The notes: a model not told the origin generated them from the letters alone. A stretch of DNA of 64,000 nt from B18-G4 sp032250805 (GCA_032250805.1 JAVVEM010000010.1:1-64000); one strand, 5' to 3'; counted from the first letter of the stretch, positions 17,656 through 27,045 are shown. Numbers and translations are program-made.

Positions 17656-19128
17656 TTACTCGATCGACAAAGAATTTCCCATGTAAAAACTTAAAATGGT
17701 TGTTTTGAAGATATAATCATATTTTGCCTGCAGTAATTCTGATTGTGCAAGTGTCATTTCTTTTTTAATCTCATTGTATTCGACAGAGTTGAGCAGCCCC
17801 ACATCAAATTTCTGCTGTGCATACTTAAATGCTTCGCTCTGGGCTTCGACCTGTTTGGTGGCAGAGCCAAACCTTTTCAATGCAGCAAGTGCATCGGCAT
17901 AGGATTGCTCAATCACTTTCCTCAGGTTATTTCTGGTCAGCTGGAGGTCGTATTCGGCACTTTCCATGGCAATCTTTGCCCGTGTAATGACATTGCGGGT
18001 TTGCCAGCCATTGAATATCGGAATGTTCAGGTAAAAGCCAACAGTCCTGTTATTGTTATCTTCGAGCTGGTCGAACCAAGGCTTTGTTGTAATATTATCG
18101 AGAAAAGTATAGTCTGATATAGAATAAACCGGTTCTCCATTTTCGGTAAATCCAATTTGTGGATTATTTATGACCACCTGATCACCAATCACATTTCTTC
18201 CTGAATAACCCGAACCCCACGATCCGCTTAAGCTTAAGGTAGGGCTTTGCTGGCCTTTTGCCAGCGCGATATCTTTTTGGGCAATATCCACTCCCAGTTT
18301 AGCAAGTTTCACCTCCGGACGGTTTAATACAGCATAACTGTATACCTGATCAGAAGTAAGGTCAATGGAGGTTTCCTCCACGGAGCGGAGCCGTGGCACG
18401 AGAACATCAAAATCTTCAGCAACAGGATAATCAATTAACTGCATAATGCTCAGATATGATATTTCGAGCCGGTTTTCAGCTTCAACAACCTGCAGTTCCT
18501 CCCTGGCTGCCTGAGCCTGTATGTTCAGAAGATCGCCTCGGGCAAGCGTACCTGCCTTAACAAGTTTTTCCATGCGATTTACCTGCTGTTTGGTAACATC
18601 AAGCTGTTCCCTGGCAATGATCAGCAATTCCTTATTGAACAGAATATCAAGATAATAACCTGCAACAGTCAGGGAAATATCATCCATCAGGTTGTCGAGA
18701 TAAAAACGGGAATAATCCAATGCCAGCTGGTTTTTTCTGATCATATTCACCTTTTGCAAACCACTGAACAAGGTCATGCTCCCCTGGATGTACAAATTGT
18801 CGGACCTAACCCTTTCGGTGGCAAATTCATTGGTAAAACGGTCGATCGTCCTCCCCCAGTTATTTACCATACTTGCCCCTGCATTAACGCTCGGCAAGGT
18901 ATTTAACTTTGTCTGAAGGAGATTGGCTTTATTGGTTTCAACTACCAATACCTGTTTTTTAATGTCGAGGTTATGCTCGATCGCATAATTAATGCAATCC
19001 TGAAGCGACCACATCTTTTGGGCCTGAAGATGTCCGGAACTTATCAAAAGCATGGCTGCCCCAAGCATAAAACTGCCCCGAGAAAGGGATCGAATTGAAC
19101 GGGTTTTACGTAATACAATATGAATCAT
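17656..19128 (-). CDS. TolC family outer-membrane efflux protein
   Basis: A 490-residue outer-membrane channel. After a basic N-terminal stretch and a signal peptide ending near QAQK, MWSLQDCINYAIEHNLDIKKQ starts the first of two structural repeats typical of TolC. LNRPEVKLAKLGVDIAQKDIALAKG marks the second. The two long alpha-hairpins are rich in Gln/Ala/Glu. An alternative ATG at 19068 would shorten the signal region. It is followed after 113 bp by the HlyD-like adaptor and should form the exit duct of that system. Confidence 0.9.
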   Translation of the reverse strand: MIHIVLRKTRSIRSLSRGSFMLGAAMLLISSGHLQAQKMWSLQDCINYAIEHNLDIKKQVLVVETNKANLLQTKLNTLPSVNAGASMVNNWGRTIDRFTNEFATERVRSDNLYIQGSMTLFSGLQKVNMIRKNQLALDYSRFYLDNLMDDISLTVAGYYLDILFNKELLIIAREQLDVTKQQVNRMEKLVKAGTLARGDLLNIQAQAAREELQVVEAENRLEISYLSIMQLIDYPVAEDFDVLVPRLRSVEETSIDLTSDQVYSYAVLNRPEVKLAKLGVDIAQKDIALAKGQQSPTLSLSGSWGSGYSGRNVIGDQVVINNPQIGFTENGEPVYSISDYTFLDNITTKPWFDQLEDNNNRTVGFYLNIPIFNGWQTRNVITRAKIAMESAEYDLQLTRNNLRKVIEQSYADALAALKRFGSATKQVEAQSEAFKYAQQKFDVGLLNSVEYNEIKKEMTLAQSELLQAKYDYIFKTTILSFYMGNSLSIE

Positions 19129-19323
19129 TGTTATCTGGTTTTAATTTTGATGTCCTGTATCTAAAAACATGCCACTTTAGTATAATACTGTATATCAATG
19201 CTATATTAGATCATTGAATATTCAGGCAAGAAAATAGTGTTCGTTTTTCAACCCGGCCTGTTCAAATGCGAACATTCGTCCGTTTCCATTCATTTAAGCT
19301 GCTCAAATGTATGAAATATTCTG

Positions 19324-19331
19324 TACATTTG
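19324..19331 (+). promoter_or_regulatory. -7 box of the M1 peptidase gene
   Basis: TACATTTG matches TAnnTTTG and lies 45 bp before the ATG at 19377. A longer in-frame reading from 19266 would place this promoter inside the coding region, which argues for the 19377 start. Confidence 0.5.
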
Positions 19332-19376
19332 TTAGTTTCTTACAGAAATCGCAATGTTGATCATCAATTTCGTTTT

Positions 19377-21710
19377 ATGAAAAATAATTACGCTAACATC
19401 CGCCTTTTTATTGCGGCAGTTTTGGTAATCACGATGGTTCGGGTATCCGGAAATATAACACCCGGCGATACGATACATGCCATAAAATATGTGATCGAAT
19501 TGCAGGAAGTGAATATGACGGCTCAATCCATTACGGCCAACACTACACTTACGCTTACGCCGCTTGTTGATAATCTGAATGTTTTTCAACTTCAGTTAAT
19601 GGAACTTACTGTTGATTCAGTTTTTGTTGATCAGATAAAAGTAACAGGATTTACACACGCCAACGAAATCCTGAACATACCACTACCAGCATCGGTGTCG
19701 ACAGGAGATACTTCCGAAGTGCAGGTATATTACCATGGTGAGCCCTTTCATGAAAACTGGGGAGGATTCCATTATTCGGGCAATTATGCTTTCAACCTGG
19801 GGGTAGGCATCAGCTGGATCCCCCATAACCTGGGTAAATCATGGTTTCCATGCATCGATGATTTTACCGACAGGGCTACATATGAAGTCATTGCCACGGT
19901 AGATGAAGGCATGACAGCCGTTGCCGGCGGTGAACTGACCGGGGTCATCAACAATGGTAATGGAACAAAGACATTTCACTGGGTTCTCGACAGGCCCGTT
20001 CCAACCTATCTTGCTTCAGTAGCCATTGGCGATTATGCTCTTGTGGAAGACAGCTATAGTGGCATCGAACGCAACATCCCGATAACCTGGTATGTTTTGC
20101 ATTCGGATACTGCCCAGGTAACAGGATCATTCAGCAGAATACATGAGATTACCGCCTTATACGAACAAAAGTTCGGAGCTTACGACTGGCATCGCATAGG
20201 TTATGTAGGCACCTCACTCGGAGCAATGGAACACGCCACCAATATTGCTTATCCAAACTTTTGTATTAATGGCAATAATTCTTATGAAGATCTCTATGCA
20301 CATGAGTTATCGCATATGTGGTTTGGCGACAAGGTCACCTGCGACAAAGCTGAGGAGATGTGGATCAATGAAGGCTGGGCGACCTTTTGTCAACATTATT
20401 ATTCAGAAGTTCTCGACAGCCCCGAAGCATTCAAAACGGCGATGCGTGAAATGCATGCCGCTGTCTTAAAAAGCTGCCATAACCAGGAAAACGGATACCA
20501 CCCCCTGAACAATATCCCACAGGAATATACATATGGAACCAGTGCATACGACAAAGGTGCAACAGTTGTGCAGGCATTAAGGGCCTATCTGGGTGATGAC
20601 ATCTTTTTTGATGCCTCCAAATCATACCTCGAAGACCTGGCATTTACTTCCGTATCCTCATACGATATGGAAGAAAACTTTTCTGCAAACACTGGTTTTG
20701 ATATGAGCGGTTTCTTTAATAACTGGGTATATCACGAAGGAACGCCGCATTATTCTATCGATTCCTTCAGCATCACTCCACAGGGAGGGAATAGCGAAGT
20801 AAGTATCAGCCTGAAGCAAAAACGCAAAGGCCTTGCTTTTACCGGTGATAAAAACATCATTTCCCTTACTTTTATGGATGAAAACTGGAACCGTTACACC
20901 GACACGGTTATGTTTGATGGCAGCAGTGCTCAGCTAAGCAAAACCGTTCCCCTCGAAGTGACGGAGGTTTTTGTCGACCTCGAAGAGCGGCATTTTGATG
21001 CCACTGTTGATTTATATCAAACAATACGGGAAACCGGAGAAACTTCATTTACATTAACCCAATTTGGCATGGAAGTGATTGAGCTCAGCGATTCGGCCTT
21101 TATTCAGGTTACACATAATTTTGCCCCGCCCGACACCTTAAGTACACCCGTTCCCAACCTGCGCCTGTCAGATTATCGTTACTGGACTATTAAAGGGATT
21201 CTTCCTGAAGTATTTAATGCTACTGGAAGGTTTTCATATAACCGCAGTGGCTTTGATAATACACTTATCCTCAGCGAAACCGATTCTGTTGCGATCTTTT
21301 ACAGGGAAAATGCAGGAATGGAATGGCAAGCACTGGATTTTACCGTTATCGGGCCCTGGTCGATTGGATATATTTATGTTGAAAATATGCAAATGGGCGA
21401 ATATACGCTTGGCGCTTACGATATTTCCGTTTCAACTGATGAGGCTTTTGTAAGTCCTCAGGAAGATCATATCATGACGTTCTTTCCCAATCCTTCCAAT
21501 GATGTTTTCACTGTAATGATTGCAGATGATCGTGCCGGGCAGCTCGAAATTTATGCAAGTAGTGGAGCGCTGGTTGCCCAATTTATTCTTCAAGGAAAAA
21601 ACGAATTGCAATGGAAGCCAGGGAAACATACTCACGGCACCTATATTGCTGTTCTGAAGGAACTGAATGGCCATATCCTGGATACAAAAAAGATCATTTA
21701 TTCGAAATAA
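19377..21710 (+). CDS. Secreted M1 family zinc aminopeptidase with T9SS sorting domain
   Basis: From the ATG at 19377 the protein has 777 residues and a clean signal peptide (MKNNYANIRLFIAAVLV...). The zinc site HELSH (309-313) is followed by the third ligand E332 in INEGWATF, the HEXXH-X18-E spacing of M1 peptidases. The exopeptidase motif reads GAMEH (282-286) rather than the canonical GAMEN. The C-terminus has an approximately 75-residue type IX sorting domain starting at FFPNPSNDVFTV and ending KKIIYSK. The likely role is extracellular peptide degradation for nutrition. Confidence 0.92.
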   Translation: MKNNYANIRLFIAAVLVITMVRVSGNITPGDTIHAIKYVIELQEVNMTAQSITANTTLTLTPLVDNLNVFQLQLMELTVDSVFVDQIKVTGFTHANEILNIPLPASVSTGDTSEVQVYYHGEPFHENWGGFHYSGNYAFNLGVGISWIPHNLGKSWFPCIDDFTDRATYEVIATVDEGMTAVAGGELTGVINNGNGTKTFHWVLDRPVPTYLASVAIGDYALVEDSYSGIERNIPITWYVLHSDTAQVTGSFSRIHEITALYEQKFGAYDWHRIGYVGTSLGAMEHATNIAYPNFCINGNNSYEDLYAHELSHMWFGDKVTCDKAEEMWINEGWATFCQHYYSEVLDSPEAFKTAMREMHAAVLKSCHNQENGYHPLNNIPQEYTYGTSAYDKGATVVQALRAYLGDDIFFDASKSYLEDLAFTSVSSYDMEENFSANTGFDMSGFFNNWVYHEGTPHYSIDSFSITPQGGNSEVSISLKQKRKGLAFTGDKNIISLTFMDENWNRYTDTVMFDGSSAQLSKTVPLEVTEVFVDLEERHFDATVDLYQTIRETGETSFTLTQFGMEVIELSDSAFIQVTHNFAPPDTLSTPVPNLRLSDYRYWTIKGILPEVFNATGRFSYNRSGFDNTLILSETDSVAIFYRENAGMEWQALDFTVIGPWSIGYIYVENMQMGEYTLGAYDISVSTDEAFVSPQEDHIMTFFPNPSNDVFTVMIADDRAGQLEIYASSGALVAQFILQGKNELQWKPGKHTHGTYIAVLKELNGHILDTKKIIYSK

Positions 21711-21741
21711 ACAGACCTCACCGGTCAGTCGACGAAATTTT

Positions 21742-22419
21742 ATGGCAAAATATTCAATCAGGCCTCTGATCAGTCTATACAATAAGCATGCTGATCCTGA
21801 CAAGGCAAGGCAAATGCGTGCCTACATGAAAGATCAGTTCGATTATCTTGGCTTGCCTTCACCCTTGAGAAGGGAGCTGACCAAACAATTTTATAAAGCA
21901 TATGACTATCCTTTACCTGAACATGTTGAAGCAGTGGTAATGGAGGCTTACCGGTTGCCGCAGCGCGAATTCAGGTATTTCGCCCTTGAGCTTTTGGTAA
22001 AGATGCGCGAAAAGACGGGGCATGATGCCATATTACTTTACGAAAGACTGATCACTGACGAACCCTGGTGGGATACCATAGACCTGATCGCTCCTTCACT
22101 GGTGGGATTTCATTTTCAGCAATATCCTGCCGAACGCAACCATTACATCAATAATTGGATCAAATCCGGAAATATCTGGCTTCAGCGAAGCTGTATTTTG
22201 TTTCAGTTAAAATATAAATCCCATACCGACACCCGCCTCTTGTCGCGCATTATCCTCGAACTGAGAGATTCAAAAGAATTTTTTATTCGTAAAGCCATTG
22301 GCTGGGCACTAAGGGAATATTCTAAAACTGATCCGGGCTTTGTCATCAGATTCGTTCAAACAAATGAACTTTCGGGGCTCAGCCAAAGAGAAGCCCTGAA
22401 ATGGCTTGAAAGAATCTAA
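21742..22419 (+). CDS. DNA alkylation repair protein, AlkD-like
   Basis: A 225-residue all-helical HEAT-repeat protein of the AlkC/AlkD glycosylase family. The start at 21742 was chosen because MAKYSIRPLISLY is where family homology begins; the extra in-frame codons upstream overlap the end of the peptidase gene. Signature segments are WWDTIDLIAPSLVG, WLQRSCILFQLKYK, EFFIRKAIGWALREYSK and LSQREALKWL. AlkD removes N3- and N7-alkylpurines without base flipping. It starts 31 bp behind the M1 peptidase gene but is probably unrelated in function. Confidence 0.92.
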   Translation: MAKYSIRPLISLYNKHADPDKARQMRAYMKDQFDYLGLPSPLRRELTKQFYKAYDYPLPEHVEAVVMEAYRLPQREFRYFALELLVKMREKTGHDAILLYERLITDEPWWDTIDLIAPSLVGFHFQQYPAERNHYINNWIKSGNIWLQRSCILFQLKYKSHTDTRLLSRIILELRDSKEFFIRKAIGWALREYSKTDPGFVIRFVQTNELSGLSQREALKWLERI

Positions 22420-22456
22420 ATTTATTTTCATTCTTCCCTGACAAATCATTTTGATA

Positions 22457-22464
22457 TACTTTTG
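22457..22464 (+). promoter_or_regulatory. -7 box of the serine hydrolase lipoprotein gene
   Basis: TACTTTTG matches TAnnTTTG and lies 42 bp upstream of the ATG at 22507. No clear -33 TTG was found. Confidence 0.45.
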
Positions 22465-22506
22465 CGGCGACTTATCGTTAATATAATTTAAAAAGTGTGA
22501 CAAATA

Positions 22507-23691
22507 ATGTGGTCGCGGTTTACATTGCTATTTATTTTATTTTTCCTGCTGGTGTTTTCCTGCAACAACACCTGGGTTGCTGAAGATCCTTCTGTTGTTC
22601 TGCCACCAACACGTAATGCTATCATTTGCGATTCGGTAAGTGCAAATATTAAATCGGAATGGATCGACAGCATATTCACAAAGCTGGCAGACAGGCATTG
22701 GTTTAACGGTTCGGTAGCTTACCTCGAAAAAGGATGTCTGATCTATCAGAAATCATTTGGGTTTTCTAATTTCTATAGCAAAGACACGCTTAATGATCAT
22801 TCTGCATTTCAACTGGCATCGGTATCAAAGATGTTCACTGCCATGTCGGCCATGATCCTGAAGGAAGAAGGCCTGCTCGATTACGATGCAGATATCAGGG
22901 AATACATCACTGATTTTCCCTATGAAGGGATTACTGCACGCATGCTCATGACGCACAGGGCGGGGCTTAGCCGTTATATGTCGCTGGCCCACGATAAATG
23001 GACGAACAAGACCATTCCGATGACCAACGACGACATGCTTGAGCTTTATAAAAAGTACACCCCCGACCCATATTTCAGGCCCGACAGGGGGTTTCATTAT
23101 TGCAATACCAATTATGCCCTCCTGGCCAGCGTTATTGAGGCCATTACCGGAATGCAGTATGCCGATTTCGTGAAGAAACGTATTTTCGACCCGCTTGATA
23201 TGAACGATTCATTCGTTTATCATATGAATGGCGATTCTGTTGTATCGTTTTACTTAGAAACGGAAGTCATGGGACATAATTACCGGGGCTGGCGCCCCAT
23301 CAGGGCAAGGAATGAATATTTAAACGGTGTTACGGGCGATAAAGGTATTTTTGTCAGCATAGCAGATATTGCCAAATTCGACCAGGCCATCACCAAAAAT
23401 CTTATTGTTTCTGATTCAAGTATGCGCGAGGCTTTTACGCCGGGCAGCCCCAGGTACTGGAAGCGGAATGACAATTACGGTTTTGGTTGGCGTATAAAAG
23501 AAACCGAAGACAGCACAGCCTTTCATTTTGGCTGGTGGAAAGGATTCAGGGCTTATTACATTCGCGACAATAAAAACGAGAAATCCCTGGTCGTTCTTAC
23601 CAACAAAGATAAAGGCCCGGGTTCATCCATTTACTGGGACATTGTTAAAGATACAACTCATCCCCTTAGATTTATTGAACAAGCGTATTAA
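22507..23691 (+). CDS. Beta-lactamase-fold serine hydrolase lipoprotein
   Basis: A 394-residue penicillin-binding-protein-like serine hydrolase (Pfam Beta-lactamase class C fold). The lipobox LVFSC places the lipidated Cys at residue 19. The active-site motifs are S105-V-S-K108 (SxxK) and Y198-C-N200 (YxN); HFGWWKG near the C-terminus stands in for the KTG triad. It is anchored in the membrane facing the periplasm. Members include D,D-peptidases and esterases, and the substrate cannot be told here. It has its own promoter. Confidence 0.88.
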   Translation: MWSRFTLLFILFFLLVFSCNNTWVAEDPSVVLPPTRNAIICDSVSANIKSEWIDSIFTKLADRHWFNGSVAYLEKGCLIYQKSFGFSNFYSKDTLNDHSAFQLASVSKMFTAMSAMILKEEGLLDYDADIREYITDFPYEGITARMLMTHRAGLSRYMSLAHDKWTNKTIPMTNDDMLELYKKYTPDPYFRPDRGFHYCNTNYALLASVIEAITGMQYADFVKKRIFDPLDMNDSFVYHMNGDSVVSFYLETEVMGHNYRGWRPIRARNEYLNGVTGDKGIFVSIADIAKFDQAITKNLIVSDSSMREAFTPGSPRYWKRNDNYGFGWRIKETEDSTAFHFGWWKGFRAYYIRDNKNEKSLVVLTNKDKGPGSSIYWDIVKDTTHPLRFIEQAY

Positions 23692-23727
23692 TCCGGACAT
23701 TATCCGGCCGGCATGCCTCAAAGCCTG

Positions 23728-24426
23728 TTACCTGGTAACCAGCTTAAACCCTACACCATGCACATTTAATAATTCCACTTTGGGATCCATTTTGAGGTAT
23801 TTGCGGAGCTTGGTAATATACACATCCATACTTCTCGCATTGAAATAGGAGTCGTCGTACCAGATCCGGTTCAGTGCCAGGCTGCGGTCGACAACTTCAT
23901 TCAGATTCTGGCACAGGAGTTTCAAAAGAGCAGCTTCCTTAGAGGTAAGTTTTACCTCCTGCTCATCCATAGAAAGGGTTTGCCGTACAAAATTGAACTT
24001 CATACTGCCAAGTATAAAGATATCGCCTTCAGGCATGTTTTTATCTTCGGTATGGCTGCGCCTGAGAATAGCTTCCATGCGGGCAAGTAACTCTTCCATG
24101 TTAAAGGGTTTGGTGATGTAATCATCAGCCCCGATCTCGAAGCCTTTAAGCTTATCTTCCTGCATTGATTTGGCTGTAAGGAAAAGGATAGGAACTTTTT
24201 TATCAATATTCCTGATCTCCTTTGCCAGTGCAAAGCCATCTTTTACCGGCATCATCACATCAACAATACAGAAATCAAAATCATTTTTACTGAATTCCTG
24301 AAACGCTTCCTCGCCATTCACACACAGTGTGGCCGGATAGCCTTTGGCTTCAAGGTAGGATTTAAGAATGGTACCAAGGTTTTTATCGTCCTCGGCCAGC
24401 AAAACCTTAACCTTATCATTTTCCAT
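23728..24426 (-). CDS. OmpR-family response regulator, RprY-like
   Basis: About 232 residues from the ATG at 24426; an ATG at 24435 is also possible, while earlier in-frame codons overlap the kinase gene. The receiver domain has D13/D14, the phosphoacceptor D56 in CIVDVMMPVKDGF and K in FLTAKS. The winged-helix output domain has LTSKEAALLKLL and NARSMDVYITKLRKYL, ending NVHGVGFKLV. These stretches resemble Bacteroides RprY closely. It is encoded 11 bp behind its kinase, so the pair is very likely cotranscribed. Confidence 0.92.
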   Translation of the reverse strand: MENDKVKVLLAEDDKNLGTILKSYLEAKGYPATLCVNGEEAFQEFSKNDFDFCIVDVMMPVKDGFALAKEIRNIDKKVPILFLTAKSMQEDKLKGFEIGADDYITKPFNMEELLARMEAILRRSHTEDKNMPEGDIFILGSMKFNFVRQTLSMDEQEVKLTSKEAALLKLLCQNLNEVVDRSLALNRIWYDDSYFNARSMDVYITKLRKYLKMDPKVELLNVHGVGFKLVTR

Positions 24427-24436
24427 AAGCCGCATA

Positions 24437-25864
24437 TTATGATTGGTATGGTAAAAATACGACAAATTTCGTTCCCTTTTTAAGCTCACTCTCCAGCCTG
24501 ACACTTCCTTTATGGTATTCAACAATGGCTTTTACATAACTAAGCCCAAGCCCGAAGCCCTTAAAATCGTGCAGGTTTCCCATGGGCACACGGTAGAGCT
24601 TGTCAAAGATTTTTTTCTGGTTCTTCTTGCTGATCCCAATACCATTGTCTTCAACAGATACCAGAATACCGGTATTTACATTTTGTGTGCTCACTTTTAT
24701 CAATGGTTTCTGGGGAGTATACTTATTTGCATTGTCGAGGAGGTTGTTGAAAACATTGGTAATATGTACCTTATCGGCGTGAATATTCGAGGGATCAGCC
24801 CTGAATTCGGTGGTGATGCTCCCATCCTTTATCTGCACCTGTATACCAATTTTATTTACAACATCTGTAATTACTTCATGCAGGTCGAACCATTCTTTTT
24901 TCAATTCAAGCTGTTTCTTGTCGAGCACTGCCGATTGCAGAATCTTTTCAGCCATGGCTCCCAGGCGCTGGTTCTCCTCTCCGATCACCCCTATATAAGA
25001 ATCATACAGGGCTTCAGATTTAGCAACATCAACATCTTTCAGAGCCTGGCAAGCAAGGGAAATCGTAGATATCGGGGTTTTAAACTCATGAGTCATGTTA
25101 TTGATAAAGTCGTTCTTCATCTCCGAAATGCGCTTCTGGCGGTAGATCGTGAGCACGGTGTATGTAAATGAAAATATTATGATCAGGATGAGGGAGATGG
25201 AAATGATCAGCAGATCCGACATTTGTCCCATTAAATAGCCCCTTTCGTTGGGAAAATAGAGCATTAGATAATCCGGTTCTTCTTTTAGGTCGCCGGGAAA
25301 CAGGGTAAAAGCATATCCTTTTTCGAGCAATTCCAATTGATCACTTCCCGGGCTATGCAGTACCATCCTCCCCCGGTCCGTGCTGAATACACCAAATTGA
25401 AAGTGAGCATTGATGCTTTTTTTATTTAACTCATCTTTAAGCAGGGAGTCGAGTAAATGATATGACAGCCGTTTTTCGATCAGGTGAAAACTGCTGTGCA
25501 ATGAATATTCTTCATTCGTTTCTTCCGTAAGGAGATATTTATTGTAAAACTTTATCAGCTCGGTTCTGTTGCTGATATCGCCAAACTCATGTTTCATGGC
25601 AGCATATAATGAATCATTTCTGGAAACAACCTGATCAGAAGAGGCTGCTAGATGGCTGATCGACGATTCGAGCCGTCCGGCAAGGTCAGATTTTTCAAGG
25701 CGAAAGGAAAAACCGTCGAAGGCTTCATTTATCGAACGCACGAAGTTGGCTTGACGCACGATCATGGCATTTTTGATCCAGTAGCCCTGCACACCAACCA
25801 GGGCAAGCAAAGCCAGGCTCATTAGCATAATTATAAATATGATGACCTTTCTGTTCATTAACAC
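24437..25864 (-). CDS. Sensor histidine kinase, RprX-like
   Basis: A 475-residue inner-membrane histidine kinase. Transmembrane helices are at about residues 6-25 and 216-240, bounding a periplasmic sensor region of about 190 residues. The HisKA box contains H259 in MTHEFKTPISTIS. The ATPase domain shows the N-box NVFNNLLDNANKYT, the G1 box VEDNGIGIS and the G2 box GFGLGLSYVK. It lies directly upstream of the RprY-like regulator. The signal is unknown; the sensor domain is not recognisable by eye. Confidence 0.92.
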   Translation of the reverse strand: MLMNRKVIIFIIMLMSLALLALVGVQGYWIKNAMIVRQANFVRSINEAFDGFSFRLEKSDLAGRLESSISHLAASSDQVVSRNDSLYAAMKHEFGDISNRTELIKFYNKYLLTEETNEEYSLHSSFHLIEKRLSYHLLDSLLKDELNKKSINAHFQFGVFSTDRGRMVLHSPGSDQLELLEKGYAFTLFPGDLKEEPDYLMLYFPNERGYLMGQMSDLLIISISLILIIIFSFTYTVLTIYRQKRISEMKNDFINNMTHEFKTPISTISLACQALKDVDVAKSEALYDSYIGVIGEENQRLGAMAEKILQSAVLDKKQLELKKEWFDLHEVITDVVNKIGIQVQIKDGSITTEFRADPSNIHADKVHITNVFNNLLDNANKYTPQKPLIKVSTQNVNTGILVSVEDNGIGISKKNQKKIFDKLYRVPMGNLHDFKGFGLGLSYVKAIVEYHKGSVRLESELKKGTKFVVFLPYQS

Positions 25865-25955
25865 AAATTTATGTTATGGCACGGATATTCAACGGCCTTT
25901 AACTTTTTTTAACGTTCATTATGTTCTATTAACATCTCTGGTATGAAATTAGATA

Positions 25956-25963
25956 TATTTTTG
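25956..25963 (+). promoter_or_regulatory. -7 box of a candidate small RNA
   Basis: TATTTTTG matches TAnnTTTG. With initiation about 7 nt downstream, a transcript ending at the terminator at 26092 would be about 120 nt long and would contain no apparent reading frame. Confidence 0.4.
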
Positions 25964-25969
25964 TATCGG

Positions 25970-26092
25970 ATGCAAGTCCAATTTTGACGTACCATATTTC
26001 ATGTTAGTTAAACATTGTGCAAAAATTTTTCTATCTTATGAATTTGGTTTTTGGTTAAACAGTGCGGTTCGGTAAAGCCGCACTGTTTTTTT
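25970..26092 (+). ncRNA. Candidate small noncoding RNA
   Basis: The candidate is defined by a matching -7 box just upstream and a textbook terminator downstream, in a region without plus-strand genes for more than 2 kb upstream. There is no open frame with a plausible start. It is not recognisable as a known family by eye. The next plus-strand gene starts 245 bp after the terminator, so a simple leader role is less likely but not excluded. Confidence 0.35.
26057..26092 (+). terminator. Intrinsic terminator, orphan
   Basis: AAACAGTGCGG pairs with CCGCACTGTTT (11-bp stem, 10-nt loop), followed by an unbroken run of seven T on the plus strand. There is no T-run on the minus strand. No plus-strand protein gene precedes it. 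Confidence 0.8.
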
Positions 26093-26336
26093 GTGCCCAC
26101 CTGTAACCGGCAACTGCAAGCCCCATCGCATGAATTAAAATTTCTTTCCACTTTCACAAAGAAATATTTTAACTTCGTATCACCCAAATTCGAACGAACT
26201 TACAAGAAAATAAACTATATTTTGATCATCCGGTTTCGGGTTAAAGCCGCACCAGAAGTTTTTTAAGAAAAATATTTGGTTTTGTCAGGAAAGTTGGGAG
26301 TTGAAGAAAAATGGCTGCCATTAAAATATACCAACA

Positions 26337-26813
26337 ATGAAAAGTAAAAAGATCGCAAATAAATTCCTCGCTGCAGGTTTAATCCTGTTGCTGGCAATTG
26401 CCTGCACATCAACGGGGCCGCAGCTACCACTCTGGCTTGAGGGCACCTGGGCCACCGGCGACTCGATCGGTCTTACCGCTGAATCATGGGAGAAGATCAA
26501 TGATCATTATATGAGTGGTGAAGGATTATTCGCAACTTCCGATGGCAAGTCGGTGGTAGAGATCCTGAACATCTTTATACAGGAAGGAACTCTGGTATAC
26601 ACGGCGCTCGTTCCAAATGAAAACAACGGGCATGAGATCATTTTCACCGATACACAGCTAAACCCTGACAGCCTGGTATTTAATAATCCGGGGCATGATT
26701 ATCCTAAAAAGATCATTTACCACAGGGCAGGAGAAGACAAAGTGAACGTTTACCTTTATGGCAATAAAAAAGAAGCCGATAAATTGATCACCCTGAAGAA
26801 AGTTAAAAAATGA
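26337..26813 (+). CDS. DUF6265 family lipoprotein
   Basis: A 158-residue lipoprotein with the lipobox LAIAC after a hydrophobic segment. The mature part begins LPLWLEGTWATGDSIG and contains ESWEKIN, MSGEGLFATSDGKSVVEILNI and NNPGHDYPKKIIY, a pattern I associate with DUF6265 (a lipocalin-like small beta barrel). The function is unknown. Its TGA overlaps the ATG of the broken nitroreductase gene that follows, so the two were probably once translationally coupled. Confidence 0.75.
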   Translation: MKSKKIANKFLAAGLILLLAIACTSTGPQLPLWLEGTWATGDSIGLTAESWEKINDHYMSGEGLFATSDGKSVVEILNIFIQEGTLVYTALVPNENNGHEIIFTDTQLNPDSLVFNNPGHDYPKKIIYHRAGEDKVNVYLYGNKKEADKLITLKKVKK

Positions 26814-27045
26814 AATTGATGGATCTGATCAGCAAGCGTCAGAGTGTTTACAGGCAACCGAAGAAGGCCTTGGCACATGCATGCTGGGCTGGTTCAATGA
26901 AAAGGCCATTCAAAAACTTTTAAAAATACCCGGAAACCGAAGGATCGGCCTGTTGATCACGCTGGGCTACGAACCCGAAGATTACAAGGTCAGGAAGAAG
27001 ATCAGAAAGCGTGCGGAAAAGGTAGTGAGCTACAATAAACATTAG
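26810..27045 (+). pseudogene. Nitroreductase remnant with internal deletion
   Basis: The frame from the ATG at 26810 reads MKLMDLISKRQSV, the usual nitroreductase N-terminus. A second frame starting at about 26850 reads ECLQATEEGLGTCMLGWFNE, then LLITLGYEPEDYKVRKKIRK to a TAG at 27043-27045, the usual C-terminus. The two ends are in different frames and the roughly 100 residues between them (most of the FMN fold) are absent. The junction sequence AGTGTT can be read as part of either side, as expected for a deletion between short direct repeats. It cannot encode an active enzyme. An intact nitroreductase lies at 31611. Confidence 0.8.

Larger units (their letters stand above)
25865..26336. other. 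472-bp gene-free region with promoter and terminator
   Basis: No credible protein gene is present between the divergent kinase gene and the DUF6265 lipoprotein gene. It holds a plus-strand -7 box (25956-25963) and a strong intrinsic terminator (26057-26092). A partial copy of the terminator right arm also occurs at 26231-26252 (CGGTTTCGGG then TTAAAGCCGCAC), without the complementary left arm. Confidence 0.6.

Noticed and set aside
19266..19376. N-terminal extension of the M1 peptidase
   Set aside because: A -7 box lies inside it and the signal peptide begins at 19377.
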